NCBI RefSeq assembly: GCF_907164915.1
Contig: NC_061864.1
Location: 1,226,389-1,290,388, forward strand
Direction of reading: 5' to 3'
DNA length: 64,000 nucleotides
From: Impatiens glandulifera
Lineage: Eukaryota > Streptophyta > Magnoliopsida > Ericales > Balsaminaceae
Each line of letters starts with the position of its first letter. The stretch's first letter is position 1. Position numbers and translations under genes: made by a program. Shown here one piece after another: positions 25,450 through 38,437 of the stretch. The notes under the pieces are model-generated. The model did no database searches. It saw only the letters and a program-made list of their open reading frames with translations, and was not told where the DNA came from.

Positions 25450-26583
25450 TTCAGTCCACTATATATGTTCTTTTCGGAACTGGCGGGAATTACGATAGTT
25501 CAAGAGATTTTACCATGGGCCTTGTTATAGACTCGGCCCACTTCTGTTATTAGTCCGTGTATAATACGCTACTTGTAACGCTGAACTATTTATTTATTTA
25601 AATATATTTTTAATTAATCAATTCATTCACATTTTATTTATTTTATAGATATTTAAAATATCATTCAAATTCTTTTAAAATAAATAATCAATTTATTCAC
25701 TACTTCAAAAAGTATGTAATTCTTTTAATCAATTACACTCAACTCATCTGAATTTTGGTTATTTTGAGTATTTTTTCTTTTTAAATATAATTTTTTTTGT
25801 AAATATAAGTGAGTCATGTTATATTAGTTATTTTTTTCCGTTAATTTCTTGATATTTCATGCAATATTTGTTTTTCTTAAATATTTCCTTAATATTTTTA
25901 TACACATTAATCTTGCACATATTAATTCTATAAAAATATAAAATATTTTAACATTAATTATGAGTCAACTCAGTAAATTGAACTAAGTTAACTCAAATCT
26001 CTATATATATACAATGATGTTTAATTTTGAAAGTGTCTGGATTGTCGGGTCGAGAGCTGTGATTAATTTGGATATATATGTGAGTGTAAATGGATATTTG
26101 GGTCGGATTCTGGGTTGACCGTCCATAAACTTAAAACGGTTAAAAATAAAATTAAAAATGGTATAGATATGTTTCAAACTTGCAACCTAATAAAAACAAG
26201 TATAACTTTTTAACCAAATAAACTAATAACACTTTATATTTTAAATTTAATGAACGCGGTACGTTATAACAATATATTTTTAACTGTGTGCATCGCAGCA
26301 CGGGAATCTTTCACTAATAATTCAGACTAAGTTAACTCAATTTTATTGAAAGAAAAAAAAATCTTAAAATGAGCTACTATTTATAATATATGTTCTTTGA
26401 AAGAAGTTGCCTTCATATGTATGACAAATTGACAGTCATATGACTCTGAATCTTATTCTTTTAAGCTTATATATAATTAAATTACAACAGTTCAACATTC
26501 TTTCAATTTGATTCCACCAAATAAAGAAGAGATGGACTCATAAAGAAGAAGAAAAATCGTGTTTAGAGAAGATTGTGCAATGG
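25450..26583. other. Intergenic between RAD54 promoter and the DnaJ-type gene
   Basis: No gene is seen. The left part (about 25440-25560) is the RAD54 promoter/5' UTR. The remainder is A/T-rich and contains one complete Helitron (25998-26317). Confidence 0.6.
25998..26317 (+). mobile_element. Non-autonomous Helitron, copy 1 (320 bp)
   Basis: The 5' end is TCTCTATATATATACAATGA. The 3' end is a weak hairpin (GTGC...GCAC, near 26288-26301) followed by CTAA. The element sits between A and T, as Helitrons do. The interior shares long stretches with the copies at 28022-28222 and 35403-35869, including GTCGGGTCGAGAGCTGTG and GTGAGTGTAAATGGATATTT. It is non-coding. Confidence 0.7.
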
Positions 26584-27519
26584 TCAAGGTGGTTTTCCAT
26601 TATCCAAATCTTCCATGACATCAATGTCCTTCCGCCCTGTTATCTTCTGCACATAACCTGCAAATAAAAGGTATCAATCAATCTCTATGTTGAATTCTTC
26701 TTATTCTTATTCTTATTTCGTGTAATATACCTATTCCAAGGCATGGGACACATTTGCAAACTGTCTCTTTTCCTCTTTTTGTGTAATAACTGACAAAACC
26801 TGAACCTTGGCAACTCCGACATTTTCCTGTCCATTCATATACAACTTCCTTACAATCCTGTAAAAATGCCAAAAGATCATTCATACAAATTGGAAGATCA
26901 GGACTGAAAAAAGTCTTGAAGATAAACAGAAATGAATAAGATCCACAAGAAAAAGCATCCAATTTCTTTGGGAATTCATTCCAATTCTCATGTGCATTCA
27001 ATATCAAATCTATGAATACTCTTTTCATTGGAATGAATCATTTTGACTGGTATTGATTGATTGGCTTGTGGAAGAATTTGAACTAATTGTGCAGGTCAGG
27101 AAAAACAATTGTAAATATCCTGATTAAACCTGGAATTCAGGATTGCAGCGGAGACGACGATCGATTTCATCAGGACCGACGGGGGAAGAATCAGGATACG
27201 TCATAGGAAGAGGGAGGGCATCAGAATCATCGGCCAAATAGCTCTCTCGATCACGCGACCACCTCTTCTCCCTAGCATTAACCTTGGTGATGTCGCTAAT
27301 GGAAACTCGTCTATCCGCTTCCGTTGGACGGAATCTGGGACCGAGTGGGACATCAATTGCCGCCGTGAAATTGAACAACCACTTAGGAAATGAAGTGCCT
27401 GCAGGCAGGTCTGCGGCGCGGCAGCGAACGACGTTGTACGAGGAAGAGGGAGACACGACGAGGAGTAAGGGTTTTGGAGCATGTGGTGAGAAGATTGAAC
27501 TAGGGTTTAGAGGCAACAT
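26584..27519 (-). CDS. Plastid-type DnaJ cysteine-rich (zinc-finger) domain protein
   Basis: This three-exon gene encodes a protein of about 200 residues. Exon 1 (about 27131-27519) starts [17 protein letters not shown], a Ser/Pro/Leu-rich N-terminus without acidic residues, typical of a chloroplast transit peptide. An upstream in-frame ATG at 27594 exists but gives a less typical start. Exon 2 (about 26727-26858) holds CRSCQGSGF and CVPCLGIG, two CxxCxGxG motifs, the half-zinc-finger pattern of DnaJ cysteine-rich domains as in BSD2/LQY1-like plastid proteins. Exon 3 gives [20 protein letters not shown], with stop at 26584-26586. There is no J-domain. Proteins of this type act as thiol/disulfide or assembly chaperones for photosynthetic complexes. 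That role is inferred from the motif and I cannot name the exact orthologue. Confidence 0.8.
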
Positions 27520-28021
27520 TCGATTAATGGCATCCGTGCGTGGAAATAGCGGCCACAAGCAATGGCCAGGGTTCGTTTGCAAAGATGAGCTCACTGCGTG
27601 GGATGGGCATCCTTTAATATTTTGCCCAATTTTGCTCTCAACTTGAAAGACAGTAATAACAAAAAAAATTACATTAATTCCTAATACTACCTAGATTAAA
27701 AAAAAACATTTAAGTTATAAGTATTCCATAAGGTTAAAGACAAAGATATATCATAATCCTTTTTTTTATTTTTAAGTTTTCAACCTCTAAAAACAACAAA
27801 AGAAAAACTAGATGAAATCGATGTATCAATGTATCAATCGAGGATGAGGAGAAGAGCCTTGTCTTGACGAAAGAATTATAGTCATGGGCCTCATGCCAGA
27901 TCGCTTGTTCTTGAGAATTAGTTTTAATCGACATTGGAAATTTTTTATTAGATTTTTATATTATGTAGTATGGATGAATTTATATTATATAGTGTAAATA
28001 ATTATTGTTTATTGAATATAA

Positions 28022-28222
28022 TCTATATATACATAATGATGTTTAATTTTTAAAGAGTCCGGATTGTCGAGTCGAGAACTGTGGTTAATTTGGATATATG
28101 TGAGAGTAAATGGATACTTGGGTCGGATTGTGGGTTGAACCGTCCATAAAAATTTTACCGTAATATTTTTTTTCACGGTTTTTTATATTATTAATCGTGC
28201 AAATGCACGGGATACATGCTAG
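28022..28222 (+). mobile_element. Non-autonomous Helitron, copy 2 (201 bp)
   Basis: It starts TCTATATATACATAATGATG right after an A and ends with the hairpin CGTGCAAATGCACG (28194-28208) and CTAG (28219-28222), followed by T. These are the textbook Helitron termini: 5' TC, 3' hairpin, CTRR, inserted at AT. It is a shorter relative of the copy at 25998-26317. Confidence 0.85.
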
Positions 28223-28639
28223 TATTTATTAATAGTTTTAGGTTAATTATATTTAATTTATATAATTTTAGTTTAAATGTGTTAATTAAAATGTAATTTT
28301 TTATTACCCGTCGGGAATCGGATACCCGACGAATCGGGAATGGGATATGAATAGAGATACTCGGGTAGTATAGTTAGGGATAGAATAAAAAATTAGAGTA
28401 AACAAAATTCCAAAAAATCATGGACTTATTGAGAATCAAACCAAACTTATATATGTTGCTTATTTTAATAATCACTAATACAAAATTATTATTATTATTA
28501 TTATTATTAAAAGATTGTGATATATATAGATTTAGTAAGTATTGATTTATTTTGAGATGGGGCTTAAGCCCAATAAAACCACTGCATATATCCGCTGAAC
28601 AAAATATGTTTTATAAGGCATTTTGGTTTCAAGAATGGT

Positions 28640-28755
28640 TTCAAGTGTGTAGCCTGCACACATTTAATCATTTAACCAGCAGAACTTGTCGCCTGACGGA
28701 CTCGAACCCAGGAACTTAGGGTTGGTATCCATCTCTTTTTGCGGTTAGGCTAGAA
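28640..28755 (-). mobile_element. Possible tRNA-derived SINE remnant
   Basis: On the minus strand an A-box-like TAGCCTAACCG (near 28750) is followed by a perfect B box GGTTCGAGTCC (28699-28709). No cloverleaf with paired acceptor stem can be drawn, so a SINE promoter remnant is likelier than a tRNA gene. Confidence 0.35.
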
Positions 28756-30358
28756 GAGAGGATAAATTGCTAGTATCTAATATATCTGGTTATAAGGTTA
28801 TTTACTTAGTTACTACTTAATGGGTAACATTTATTTGGATATGTTTTTTTTTTCAAAATTATTAATAGCCGGCCATATTATATCATAGTCTATTTAAATT
28901 TTAAAGACTGGATTGAAATTCAATTTTTTTTAATCTTATTGGCTTTATTTTACTCACAATATATATATATATATATAATTAACAGACCTAAAATATATGT
29001 TTCTTCTTTTATTTATTTTTGAATTTTTGATTATTTAAATAATTATTTTTAGATAATGATTATAATATTTTTCCCAAATCAATATTTAATTTATTTGAAT
29101 TATTTTATAAACTAATTGGTGATTTAATGAATATAACATTGTTTTAAATTATGTAATAATTTATTTGGCCTTTATTTGAATTATTTTTTGATCAATAATT
29201 TACTTTTTTATTTTAGTCTTATTTAAATTAATTTAAATTTATGAATAACATTTATTCAAAATAATAACTTTTTATTTTATAAATAGTAGAGGTTGAATTT
29301 TAGTGCTTACCATCAACAATAATTAAATATATATTTTTTTCAATAAAAGAAATCAAAATAAAAAGAGTGAAATAAATTATAAACAAATATAAAGTTATAA
29401 ATATGTAAAAATATATAAATATAAATAAATGTAAAATTATTTATTTAAATATTAATATTTATTTTTATTATAAAATATAATAAATTTTATTTATATTAAC
29501 ACATTTAAAGTTTTTTATTGAAAAATGTCAACTTCTATTTAAAATTAAAAATGCATTATGTTTTCAAAACAAAACGTTGTAAAATGGAAGAAAAAAAATA
29601 TTAAATAAGAAAACAAAATAAGAATTTTAAATGCCAACAAATAAAAAATTATTATCTCATGCAAGCCCTTGGATTCCGCAATTTTATTATTTGAATTCAA
29701 TTCAATTCTTTTGACCCATTGAAATTAAATAATTAAAATATTTATAGTTGTTAGTAATTGATAAACATAAATAATTTTTTTTTTATTATTGAAATCACTT
29801 TTTTATATTTTTATATTTTTTTATTTAAAATAAATAAATTATTTAGCATAATTATATTTTTTTTAGATAAGTATAGTATAATATTTATAATACAAACTAA
29901 TATGCAAACGAGTATATATAAAAAATAAAATTATTAATTTTATCAAAATAAATCAAAATCTTAACCTATTTTATTTTAAAATAAAATAGTTAAAATTAAA
30001 GTGTTAAGCATATAATTAAACCAAATATGTTTTTTTTTACAAAGCTTCGTTGCCGTCAATGAGTTTATAGGCGGAAGTTTTTTTTTTCAGTTTTCCACCG
30101 GCCCATTCAGTGTTCAAACTTCAATACTTCTTCAATTATTTTCTCTTAATTTTGAATTACACTTAGAAGTTACATAAAATTTTAAAGAAAAATTTAAATA
30201 TATTAATATGGCATCCTAGTCTTCAAGCACAATTAATGACAAAAATAAATAAATAATAAAACTATTAATTTCTTCTGTAGCATAAGATTAGGGTCCATCA
30301 AGATATCAAATCTTTCACCGTTTTTGTCTATGAAAATTTATAGATTAGTCGTCATCAT

Positions 30359-31069
30359 CAGACCATCTCCAACCGAAAAACTCATTTTCAAACTCATCTT
30401 GGTGTAAATGTCACATCAAACAGTAATTCTACTCCAACCGAAAAACCCATTCTCAAACCCAAAAGAATATTCTTATAATATTCTTTCTTACATCAACTTT
30501 TATAACTTTTTAATATCACTCATATCTTTTACAAACTTATAAATTACACCACAATATTATAATATTATCCAAATATTTTAAACTTAAATATAAATTAATT
30601 ATAAAAATTTATTAAAATAATATATATAATATATATATATTAAAATAATTTTTTTTAATATTATTATGATTTTTTTAATTATATTATAAATTTATGTTAT
30701 ATAAAAAATATTATATAAATTAAATTAATAATTATATAAATAAACTTGATATAAAATATAAGATAAAAATAAAATATAAATAAATAAAACATATAAATAA
30801 ATAAAACATATAAACAAATTAAAATATAAATAAATTAAAATATAAATAAATTATATAAGTAAGTTTAATATATAAAATTAATTAAGTAAAAGTTAAAGGG
30901 CTAAAATGCAAAAAAAAATAAAATATATGCGTTTGTGAACAGTAGCAACGCATATTTGAGTTTTTTGAAGAGGGAAAATAAGAAATCTCATTTTGGGTTT
31001 GGTTTTGCAGTTCGGTTGGAGGAGAAAACCCATTTTGGGTATACGTTTGCAGTACTATTGGAGATGCTC
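30359..31069. mobile_element. hAT-like MITE with 7-bp target duplication
   Basis: The left end, CAGACCATCTCCAACCG, pairs with the right end (reverse complement GAGCATCTCCAATAG), the well-known plant MITE end type. TCATCAT flanks both sides (30352-30358 and 31070-31076). Subterminal copies of AACCCATTTTGGG/CCCAAA recur. The interior is low-complexity A/T. There is no transposase. Confidence 0.8.
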
Positions 31070-33591
31070 TCATCATGAATATTAATTGATTAATTAAATC
31101 TATTTAAAATACAGATAAATATATACTTTATAAATTTTTATTTTAAAATATTATTATTAATTAAAGTGTTTCACTAGTGAATTTACCCATAAAATTTTCG
31201 GAATAACGTGTAACTAGAATCCGAAATACTATTCTGATTGAATTCAGATCGGATCATTAAGTTCTAATTGGATTAAAATTATCCAAATAAAAATATTTTT
31301 TAATTTATTTCTTTCTAAACTATATTTCACGTCAATATAATATTATTTTTATTTATTTTTGCATCAATTATTAATAAGATTTTTTTTATATTTTATTTTC
31401 AAATTATTTTTAACCCTTTGTTCACCCACAGACAACTATAACTCAAGTATTATTAGTCTCTTAAAAAAATCAAAATTTTCAAATTCAGTTTTAGAAACTT
31501 CCTAAATTAAATGGAAAATAAAAGATTCATACACATAAGAAATATAAGAAGTCTGGTTGGTTTTTGGTTATTCAAATAACCCAACAAAATTAAACATCAC
31601 TTCATTTCTTTTGTAATCTATCAACTCAATCAATTCATTAACAAAAATATTAAAATATTTTAAAATATAATTTTTTATTTTATTTGCATATATTAATACT
31701 CTTTAAATATTTTTATCAAAAAATTAACATCTTTAACTCCTCAAAATCATTATCGATCATATTTTTTCCGCCTAAATCTTACATGTGAAACGTGTATTTA
31801 AAGCGCTTCAGTTTGAGTTTATTGGAATAAACTTGGTTTATCTTACAAATATTGTGTGAAAGTGATTTTGAAGAAATGATATATAATGATAAAATATTTT
31901 TTTAAAAAGATATATGATACTTACTTTAATATATAAGTTAATGAAATGAGTGACGTGGTTAATAAAAAAAGAAATAAAATAATGTTTGATTATGATTTAA
32001 TTTAAGAAAAAATAAGATCTTACTTGTGTCACCATTTTTTTAGAATTAATTATTTGAGTTTTAATTATTTAAATAAGTCGGTGCATAAAGCAATCATTGT
32101 TACAGTTTACTAGTCTTGTGAGTAACTTGGAATTAAGCTGATAAATTCAATAATAATAAGTGTAATAAGTGTAAAGGAAACAAAAAATAATAATGACATG
32201 TTGAAAGAAGAAAAAAACTTACAAGGGAAGCTGGAAACAGAAACATGAGAAAAAATAAAACAAATAAATTTGTGCACTTAGAATCCAATGTTACAAACAA
32301 AGATAATTTCGATATAAAATATTTTAAAATATGGGTTCAAGTAGACCCTTGGAGTTGGAGAACCATCCAATTAATCTATCGGCAAAAAGTCATCACATAT
32401 GGAGCTAGCCCTAGCCCTAGCCAGATCAATTATATGAAAGTGATTTGCTAGCTACAAATTAAAAGCTTACTTACTATTAATACCGTTAATTAATTAATAA
32501 AATATTGTGTGTTAGAAATAATAAATACATATAATATTTCTCTAATTTAATAAACTCTAAACCCTCAATTTTAAACCCTAAACTATTTAGTAATAAAAAT
32601 AATTTTTTATTAAAAAAATATATATATATTTTTATGTATAATGGGCTATATTATTTATATATTGGCAGGGATACAATTATTATATATTTTATACAAAATA
32701 TTATAATCTTATATTATTATTGTCAAATAAAAAATAATAATTAATGTTATTGTTTAATAAAAAAAGTAATTATATTATTAAATAAAGGGGTCCAAATAAA
32801 AAATAATAATTAATGTTAAATAAAATAATTTTGAAAATAAAATATTAATAAATATATTTAAACTAAAATTATCCCTTTAAATGATATTATATGTAACGGG
32901 CGGTAGATATTTCATATTTGGCCCATCATAAAAATCTAAAAATAATTATTTAGATAAAATGTATGACTAAGAAAAATTGTAGCACGATCAATTATTTTTA
33001 ATTTTTTATATTAAAAAAGTTGAATCATATTTTTATTCAAGTAATAAATAAACATATTTTAAATTCTATTTAATAATTAATAATTAATAATTAAAAAAAT
33101 ATATGTTCAATTAAATATCATTACAACAATGCTTAATGAGAAACTTGAATGAGTGTTAATTAAAATAAATAAATAAATAAATTATTATATTAATTTAGCA
33201 TAATAAATTATAACAAACTAATAAAATAAAATATATTTAAATATCTAATAAATTAGATATAGAGCTAGTCAAAATGATAGGAGGAAAGAATAACATTTAT
33301 TCCCTCGTATGTGTGGTCATATGTGTGGTATAGAGCTAGTAAAAGTGATAAAGAAGAAAGAATCGCATTTATTCCCACATATGTTTCTTCCTCTAACAAA
33401 ACTATCTCTAGAACTTACAAGAAATTTATATTATCCTTTTAATATTTTTCAAATATTTAAATGAATTTTTTCCACACAAATTAAATTATTATTTTTAGGG
33501 ACTTAAAAAATAATAAATTTTATCTCTCTTTTCTTTTATCTTACACTTTATCATTTTTTTTACATATTATTCCTTCTAAATTCTCTATCTT

Positions 33592-33636
<45 letters not shown>

Positions 33637-33786
33637 AATAAATGTTACACCAATTATTGAGAATATCATTTGAAGGAGTGATAGGGTCTAGGAAGGGAAT
33701 TACATTTTCTGTCCCAAAATTTACATGTTCAATTTTCTATATACTCGCCACTACTCATCCGCCCACGTACCTCTCTTCTTATCTGT

Positions 33787-33825
<39 letters not shown>
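33787..33825. repeat. (TA)n tract at the presumed core promoter of PGM-like gene 1
   Basis: About 19 TA units end just upstream of the presumed 5' UTR exon (to 33872). The tract could serve as the TATA region. Confidence 0.5.
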
Positions 33826-33827
<2 letters not shown>

Positions 33828-36820
33828 CATTCTCATTTTCCCTGCAACTTCTTCTTCGATCTTCCCCTTCCGGTAATCTCTATTTCTCTTCTTGCTGTGA
33901 ATTATTTAAAACAGTTTTCATATTTTTCATAAGCTCATCTTTTTGATCACTCAGGTTAGTTGATACAATTTATACTAGTTTATTTGCTCTTATTGAGCTT
34001 ATCCTGATTGTTAGTATATGGGTAGATTAGGGATGGAAACAAGTCGAGCCGAACTCGAATTAGTCCTGGCTCGAGTTCGGCTCGACTCGTATTTTATTGG
34101 TTCGGCTTGAGCTCGAACTCGATTGAGCTTTTAATATTAATCTCGAACTCGATTCGATCATATTTTCATAGACTCGAATTCGGCTCAAATTCGGCTCGAA
34201 AAACTCGAATTTAAATATATTTATATATTAATTTCTTATATTAAAAAAAATAACTGAACAAGATTTAAGATTTTACCGGAGCAAAATTTAGAGCTTTGAA
34301 ACGAGATATAAGTTTGTTGAAAAAGTATCAATGTGCAATCTCTTGAGTCTTTTTGCAAAATAGTTGTGAAAGTCGTATATTTTAATTAAAATAAACTTGA
34401 AAATATATTAAAATCTATATGGTTTATTTTGAAAAATAAAATACTTTACAATGAAATAAAAATAAATTTATAAAATATAATATATTGAGATGGTATATAT
34501 TAAATAATATTATAATTATATTATATTTTTTATTTGATTTTTAAAAATTATGTTTATGTAATTAAATTAATATCAAATTTATTTATTTTCTTATAAATAT
34601 TATATAATATATTTTTTTAATTTATAAATATTATTCTAGTATATCTTGATATACCAAAATAATGAAAATCTCATATTTTTACGTACTAATAATTTTGGTA
34701 TCGATATTATAAGAAATTTGTTCATAAATAGTCTTAAGGGTGTTTCAAATTTTGATTAAAAATTAAAATATAATTAAAAAAATTCATATGACTAGGCTCG
34801 AAAAAGCTCGACGAGCCATCAAACGAGTCTTACTTAAGTTCGAATTCGGCTCGAATCTTAAACGAGCTAGCTCGAGCTCGGCTCGAATCTTAAACGAGCT
34901 AGCTCGGCTCGAATTCAATTTTGACCGAACTCGAATTAAGTTTTGACCGAGCGGCTTGACTCATTAGTGTAGATGTCCGATTAAGCTTAAAACTAGTTTG
35001 TTATTTTTTATATTTATATATATTTCTAAAATATTAATCACTTTAATTTTTTTAACATTTTTTAATTTTTTTTAATATTATATAATTTACTATTTAATTA
35101 TATATTTATAAATTTAATATTTTTATGTTAAAATAGATTATATAAATATATTATGTTGTTATAAGTTTTTAATAATATATAATTTTTAAATTTTTTAAAT
35201 TAAAACATAAATAAGTACATATATATATATATCAATTTAATAGTTTTTTATATTTTTTTATTCTGTGTTATCTAAAAAAAAATTAAAGAAAAAATATGTT
35301 ACAATTATAAGTTTAAATGTTGGAGGGGGAGAAAGAAATTTTTTAATTTTAAACGTAAAATGTGTTAATTATAATATTTTATCGATAAGTTATCAGTTAA
35401 AACTAGCATTTAGTCCGTGTATTTGCACGAATAATAATATAAAAAAACCGTGAAAAGAAATTACGGATAACATTTTTAATTTTATTTTTAAGCGTTTTAA
35501 ATTTACGGGTGGGTCAACCCACAATCTGACCCAAGTATCCATTTACTCAACATCATTAATTATATATATATATATTAGTTAGTTAAAAAGTTAAACTTAT
35601 ATTAATGTCAAAACGTCCCGCGTTCATCAAATTTGGTGTTAAATTTAAAATATAAAGTCTTAGTAGCATAGTTGGTTAAAGGGTTGTACTTGTTTGTTTT
35701 GTGAGGTTGTAAGTTTGAAACATACCTCTAGCATTTTTAATTTTATTTTTAACCGTTTTAAATTTATGGGCGGGTCAACCCACAATCCGACCCAGGTATC
35801 CAAATTAACCAAAGTTCTCGACCCAGCAATCCAGACACTTTAAAAATTAAGCATCATTATATATATAGATTATACCGTAGATTATTTACCCAAACACAAC
35901 CAATTCAGCTTACAAACTAAGTAATATATACTTAAAAATGGTATAAATTATAACTAGTACAATAGAATATTATTCTTACTTTTGAAAATGGTCATGGAGA
36001 AATCTGAAAACTTAACTCTTAATTTTTATTAATACTATTATATAATATATTAAATATATATTATATGTAATTAATTTTATGGTCAAATTTTATTAATACT
36101 GAAAACTTTCCCTCAAAATCTAAGTCAATTTAGAGCTATTTATACATTTTAATCACAAATACAATATTCATTAAGTTCAATAAAATTAAAAACAAAGATG
36201 CAAAAAGCTTTTCTTTTCTTTTTCTATTAATACTTTTTAAAAAGTTTAAACAAATTTTATTTATCTATTTAATCACCAAAATCACAACTAGTTAAACACA
36301 TTAAACAAATACTTTAATTCAATTTATGACCTGAATTGTCATTAATTCTCCGATTGAATAAAGAACTAAAAAATTATTGCCATATGAGAATTAAGAAAAT
36401 TCTAAAAATAAAAAAATTCTGAAGATTGGAGGATTTTGTATCAATTTTTGTATAGTTTTCTTCTAGTTTTTTTCAAACATAATATAAGGTACCTATTTTA
36501 TTTTTATTTTTTAATATAATTCACCGTCATAACATCGTGCAAGTTTTTTTAACTCTTTCTCAAAACACTTTAATAGATACGTATTTGTAGCGTTTAGATT
36601 GTATATTGTAATTAAATTCTTCGAAATAATACAGTTTCCATATCAACCATATTATGTGCAATTCATGTATCAACTAACTTTACGGAATAATACTTAAGCC
36701 CCGTTTGAGTGTTTTTTGTTGTTCTTTTTCATTATCAAATGATATTTAGTTAACTGTTAATTGTTTATTTGTGATGGACATTAATTCATTCTCATGTTAA
36801 TTAATTGTTGTTCAATGTGT

Positions 36821-36854
<34 letters not shown>

Positions 36855-38069
36855 TGTTAAACTTGCAGAAATGGATGCTAATGTGACTGTTTTATACCCA
36901 CTTCACCGCTCTAAAATAATTCATCTGGTTAGTGGAATTTTTCTTGAATATCTAAATCTTTTTAGATTTAATTGATGTTTTATTTGTTGAGAACTCATGC
37001 CATTATTATGTTGTTGTTTTTTTACAATCTAAAGATGAGTTTGATTGGTAAATTATTATGTGTTGTATACAACAGGTAAGACATGCTCAAGGATTCAGCA
37101 ATGTAGCAGCAGAAAAGGAACATAGTGCTTACATGTTAGAAGAGTTCTTTGATACAAAGATCACGCCTCTTGGCTGGCAGCAGGTACTCGATCGGTCTAA
37201 TTATTTATTACTTCTTTAAACTTGGGAAGTATAATATGAGATCTATCATTCACATTAATTAAACCATCAACCAATTATACTTTCATAATTAATAATATTA
37301 TTGTCACATTGTTACAGGTTGACAATTTGCGTAAACATGTTCATTCATCTGGAATCGCTAAGAGGGTTGAATTAGTCATTGTTTCTCCATTGTTAAGGTA
37401 TTCAATATATATCCTTGTTAAGATAAAAGAAAGTAGAACATAATTGTTTTAGATTCTCAAGACACACCTTCTTGCTGTTTGGTGCATTCATTGGTATATA
37501 TTTGATTAATATTGTACATGTTTTGTGTCAGGACCTTGCAAACTGCAGTGGGTGTTTTTGGTGGTGGTTACATAAATGAGAAAAATATATCTGATCAAGA
37601 TCTACTAATGGTGAAAAATGCTTTGGACAGTAACCAAGCTGCAATCTCGAGCCTAGATTGCCCTCCTTTTCTAGCAGTAGAGCTTTGTCGAGAACGTTTG
37701 GTACGAGAATTATAGCTTAATTAATTTCACTTTTTCCAATTAAGAAGATACTTTTAAGTAATTTCTATCTATGTAATTGCATGTGGTGATTGTATTTCAG
37801 GGAGTACATCCATGTGACAGAAGGAGGAACATTAATGAATATAAACCTCTTTTCCCTGGAATTGATTTTTCTCAGGAAAGTTTCTATATGCTTATCATCT
37901 AGCTATATGCATGTTTCTTTTCTTATTATTCATATTATTTTGTGTCTTTCAGATCGAGAGTGATTCTGATATTTTGTGGAAACCTGATATAAGAGAGAAA
38001 AATGAAGATGTTGGCCTCAGGGGAATGGAATTCCTGAATTGGTACATAATTGTTTCATGTTTTAGACTG

Positions 38070-38129
<60 letters not shown>

Positions 38130-38437
38130 AATTTTAAGAATATATATATATGTATGTGCAGGTTATGGACTAGAAAAGAGAAAGAGATTGCAGTTGTGAC
38201 CCACAGTGGTTTATTGCTTAATACAATGAAAGCATTTGGGAATGATTGTCATCCATCTGTGAAGATTGAGATATGCAAACCGTATAACTTCTTTATTTCC
38301 CTTTTCAAAAAAAAAAAAAACAATTCATTTAATTTCATTTGGCTTTTTAATGATCGATGTAACTCATCATTCGATTTTGGTTGTGCAGATTCAATAACTG
38401 TGAACTCCGTTCGGTGGTTATCATTGACAGAGGGTGA
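33826..38437 (+). CDS. Phosphoglycerate-mutase-like (histidine phosphatase) protein, gene 1
   Basis: This encodes a protein of about 248 residues like Arabidopsis At5g64460. A non-coding 5' exon ends at 33872 (CCG|GTAATCTC, the same donor as in gene 2). Intron 1 is 33873-36868 and the ATG is at 36871. HLVRHAQG (His22) is the phosphorylated RHG motif, ELCRERLGVHPCDRR holds the presumed proton donor, and VVTHSGLL the second catalytic His. These residues predict a phosphohydrolase or mutase of the 2H branch, but the plant substrate is unknown. Coding exons: about 36871-36928, 37075-37183, 37318-37399, 37532-37699, 37801-37875, 37953-38041, 38161-38282 and 38389-38437. The stop TGA is at 38435-38437. 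An alternative donor inside GAGGGTGAGAG could add RGMHA from an exon near 38521. Intron 5 (37876-37952) begins GA instead of GT, as in gene 2. Intron 1 is eight times longer than in gene 2 because of transposon insertions. Confidence 0.85.
34028..34975. mobile_element. Palindromic element rich in TCGAGC/GGCTCGA units in PGM-like intron 1
   Basis: Both ends (34040-34205 and 34790-34965) are packed with CTCGAGTTCGGCTCGA-type units in opposite orientation. The middle is plain A/T-rich DNA. This matches a common class of plant MITEs whose arms are built of short GAGCTCG repeats. It is non-coding and absent from the matching intron of gene 2. Confidence 0.65.
35403..35869 (-). mobile_element. Non-autonomous Helitron, copy 3 (467 bp), in PGM-like intron 1
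   Basis: Read on the minus strand it starts TCTATATATATAATGATGC after an A (35869) and ends with the hairpin CGTGCAAATACACG (35415-35430) and CTAG (35403-35406) before T. The GGGTTGACCCGCCC/GGGTTGACCCACCC block occurs twice (near 35505-35525 and 35770-35785), so the element has an internally duplicated core. Confidence 0.85.
36826..36851. repeat. (TA)n tract next to the 3' end of PGM-like intron 1
   Basis: About 13 TA units, close upstream of the acceptor of the first coding exon of gene 1. Confidence 0.7.
38071..38126. repeat. (TA)n tract inside an intron of PGM-like gene 1
   Basis: About 28 TA units between the exon ending at 38041 and the exon starting at 38161. The corresponding intron of gene 2 has only about 5 units. 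Confidence 0.8.

Larger units (their letters stand above)
27650..33790. other. Gene-free, A/T-rich region with transposon remnants
   Basis: About 6 kb without recognisable genes. It contains a Helitron (28022-28222), a possible tRNA-derived SINE remnant (about 28640-28755), a hAT-like MITE (30359-31069), a short duplicated stretch (about 33258-33385) and (TA)n tracts (about 28960-28977, 33594-33630). Confidence 0.65.

Noticed and set aside
27284..27646. 120-codon plus-strand frame over the DnaJ-type gene
   Set aside because: The minus-strand frame has the transit peptide, splice sites and CxxCxGxG motifs; the plus-strand frame has none.
28680..28755. Possible tRNA gene on the minus strand (perfect B box)
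   Set aside because: No cloverleaf with paired acceptor and anticodon stems can be drawn; kept only as a low-confidence SINE remnant.
35640..35745. tRNA-like A and B boxes (TAGCATAGTTGG, AAGTTTGAAACATACC) in the repeated family
   Set aside because: The complete copies have Helitron ends (TC, hairpin, CTRR, AT target), which explain the repeat better than a SINE.
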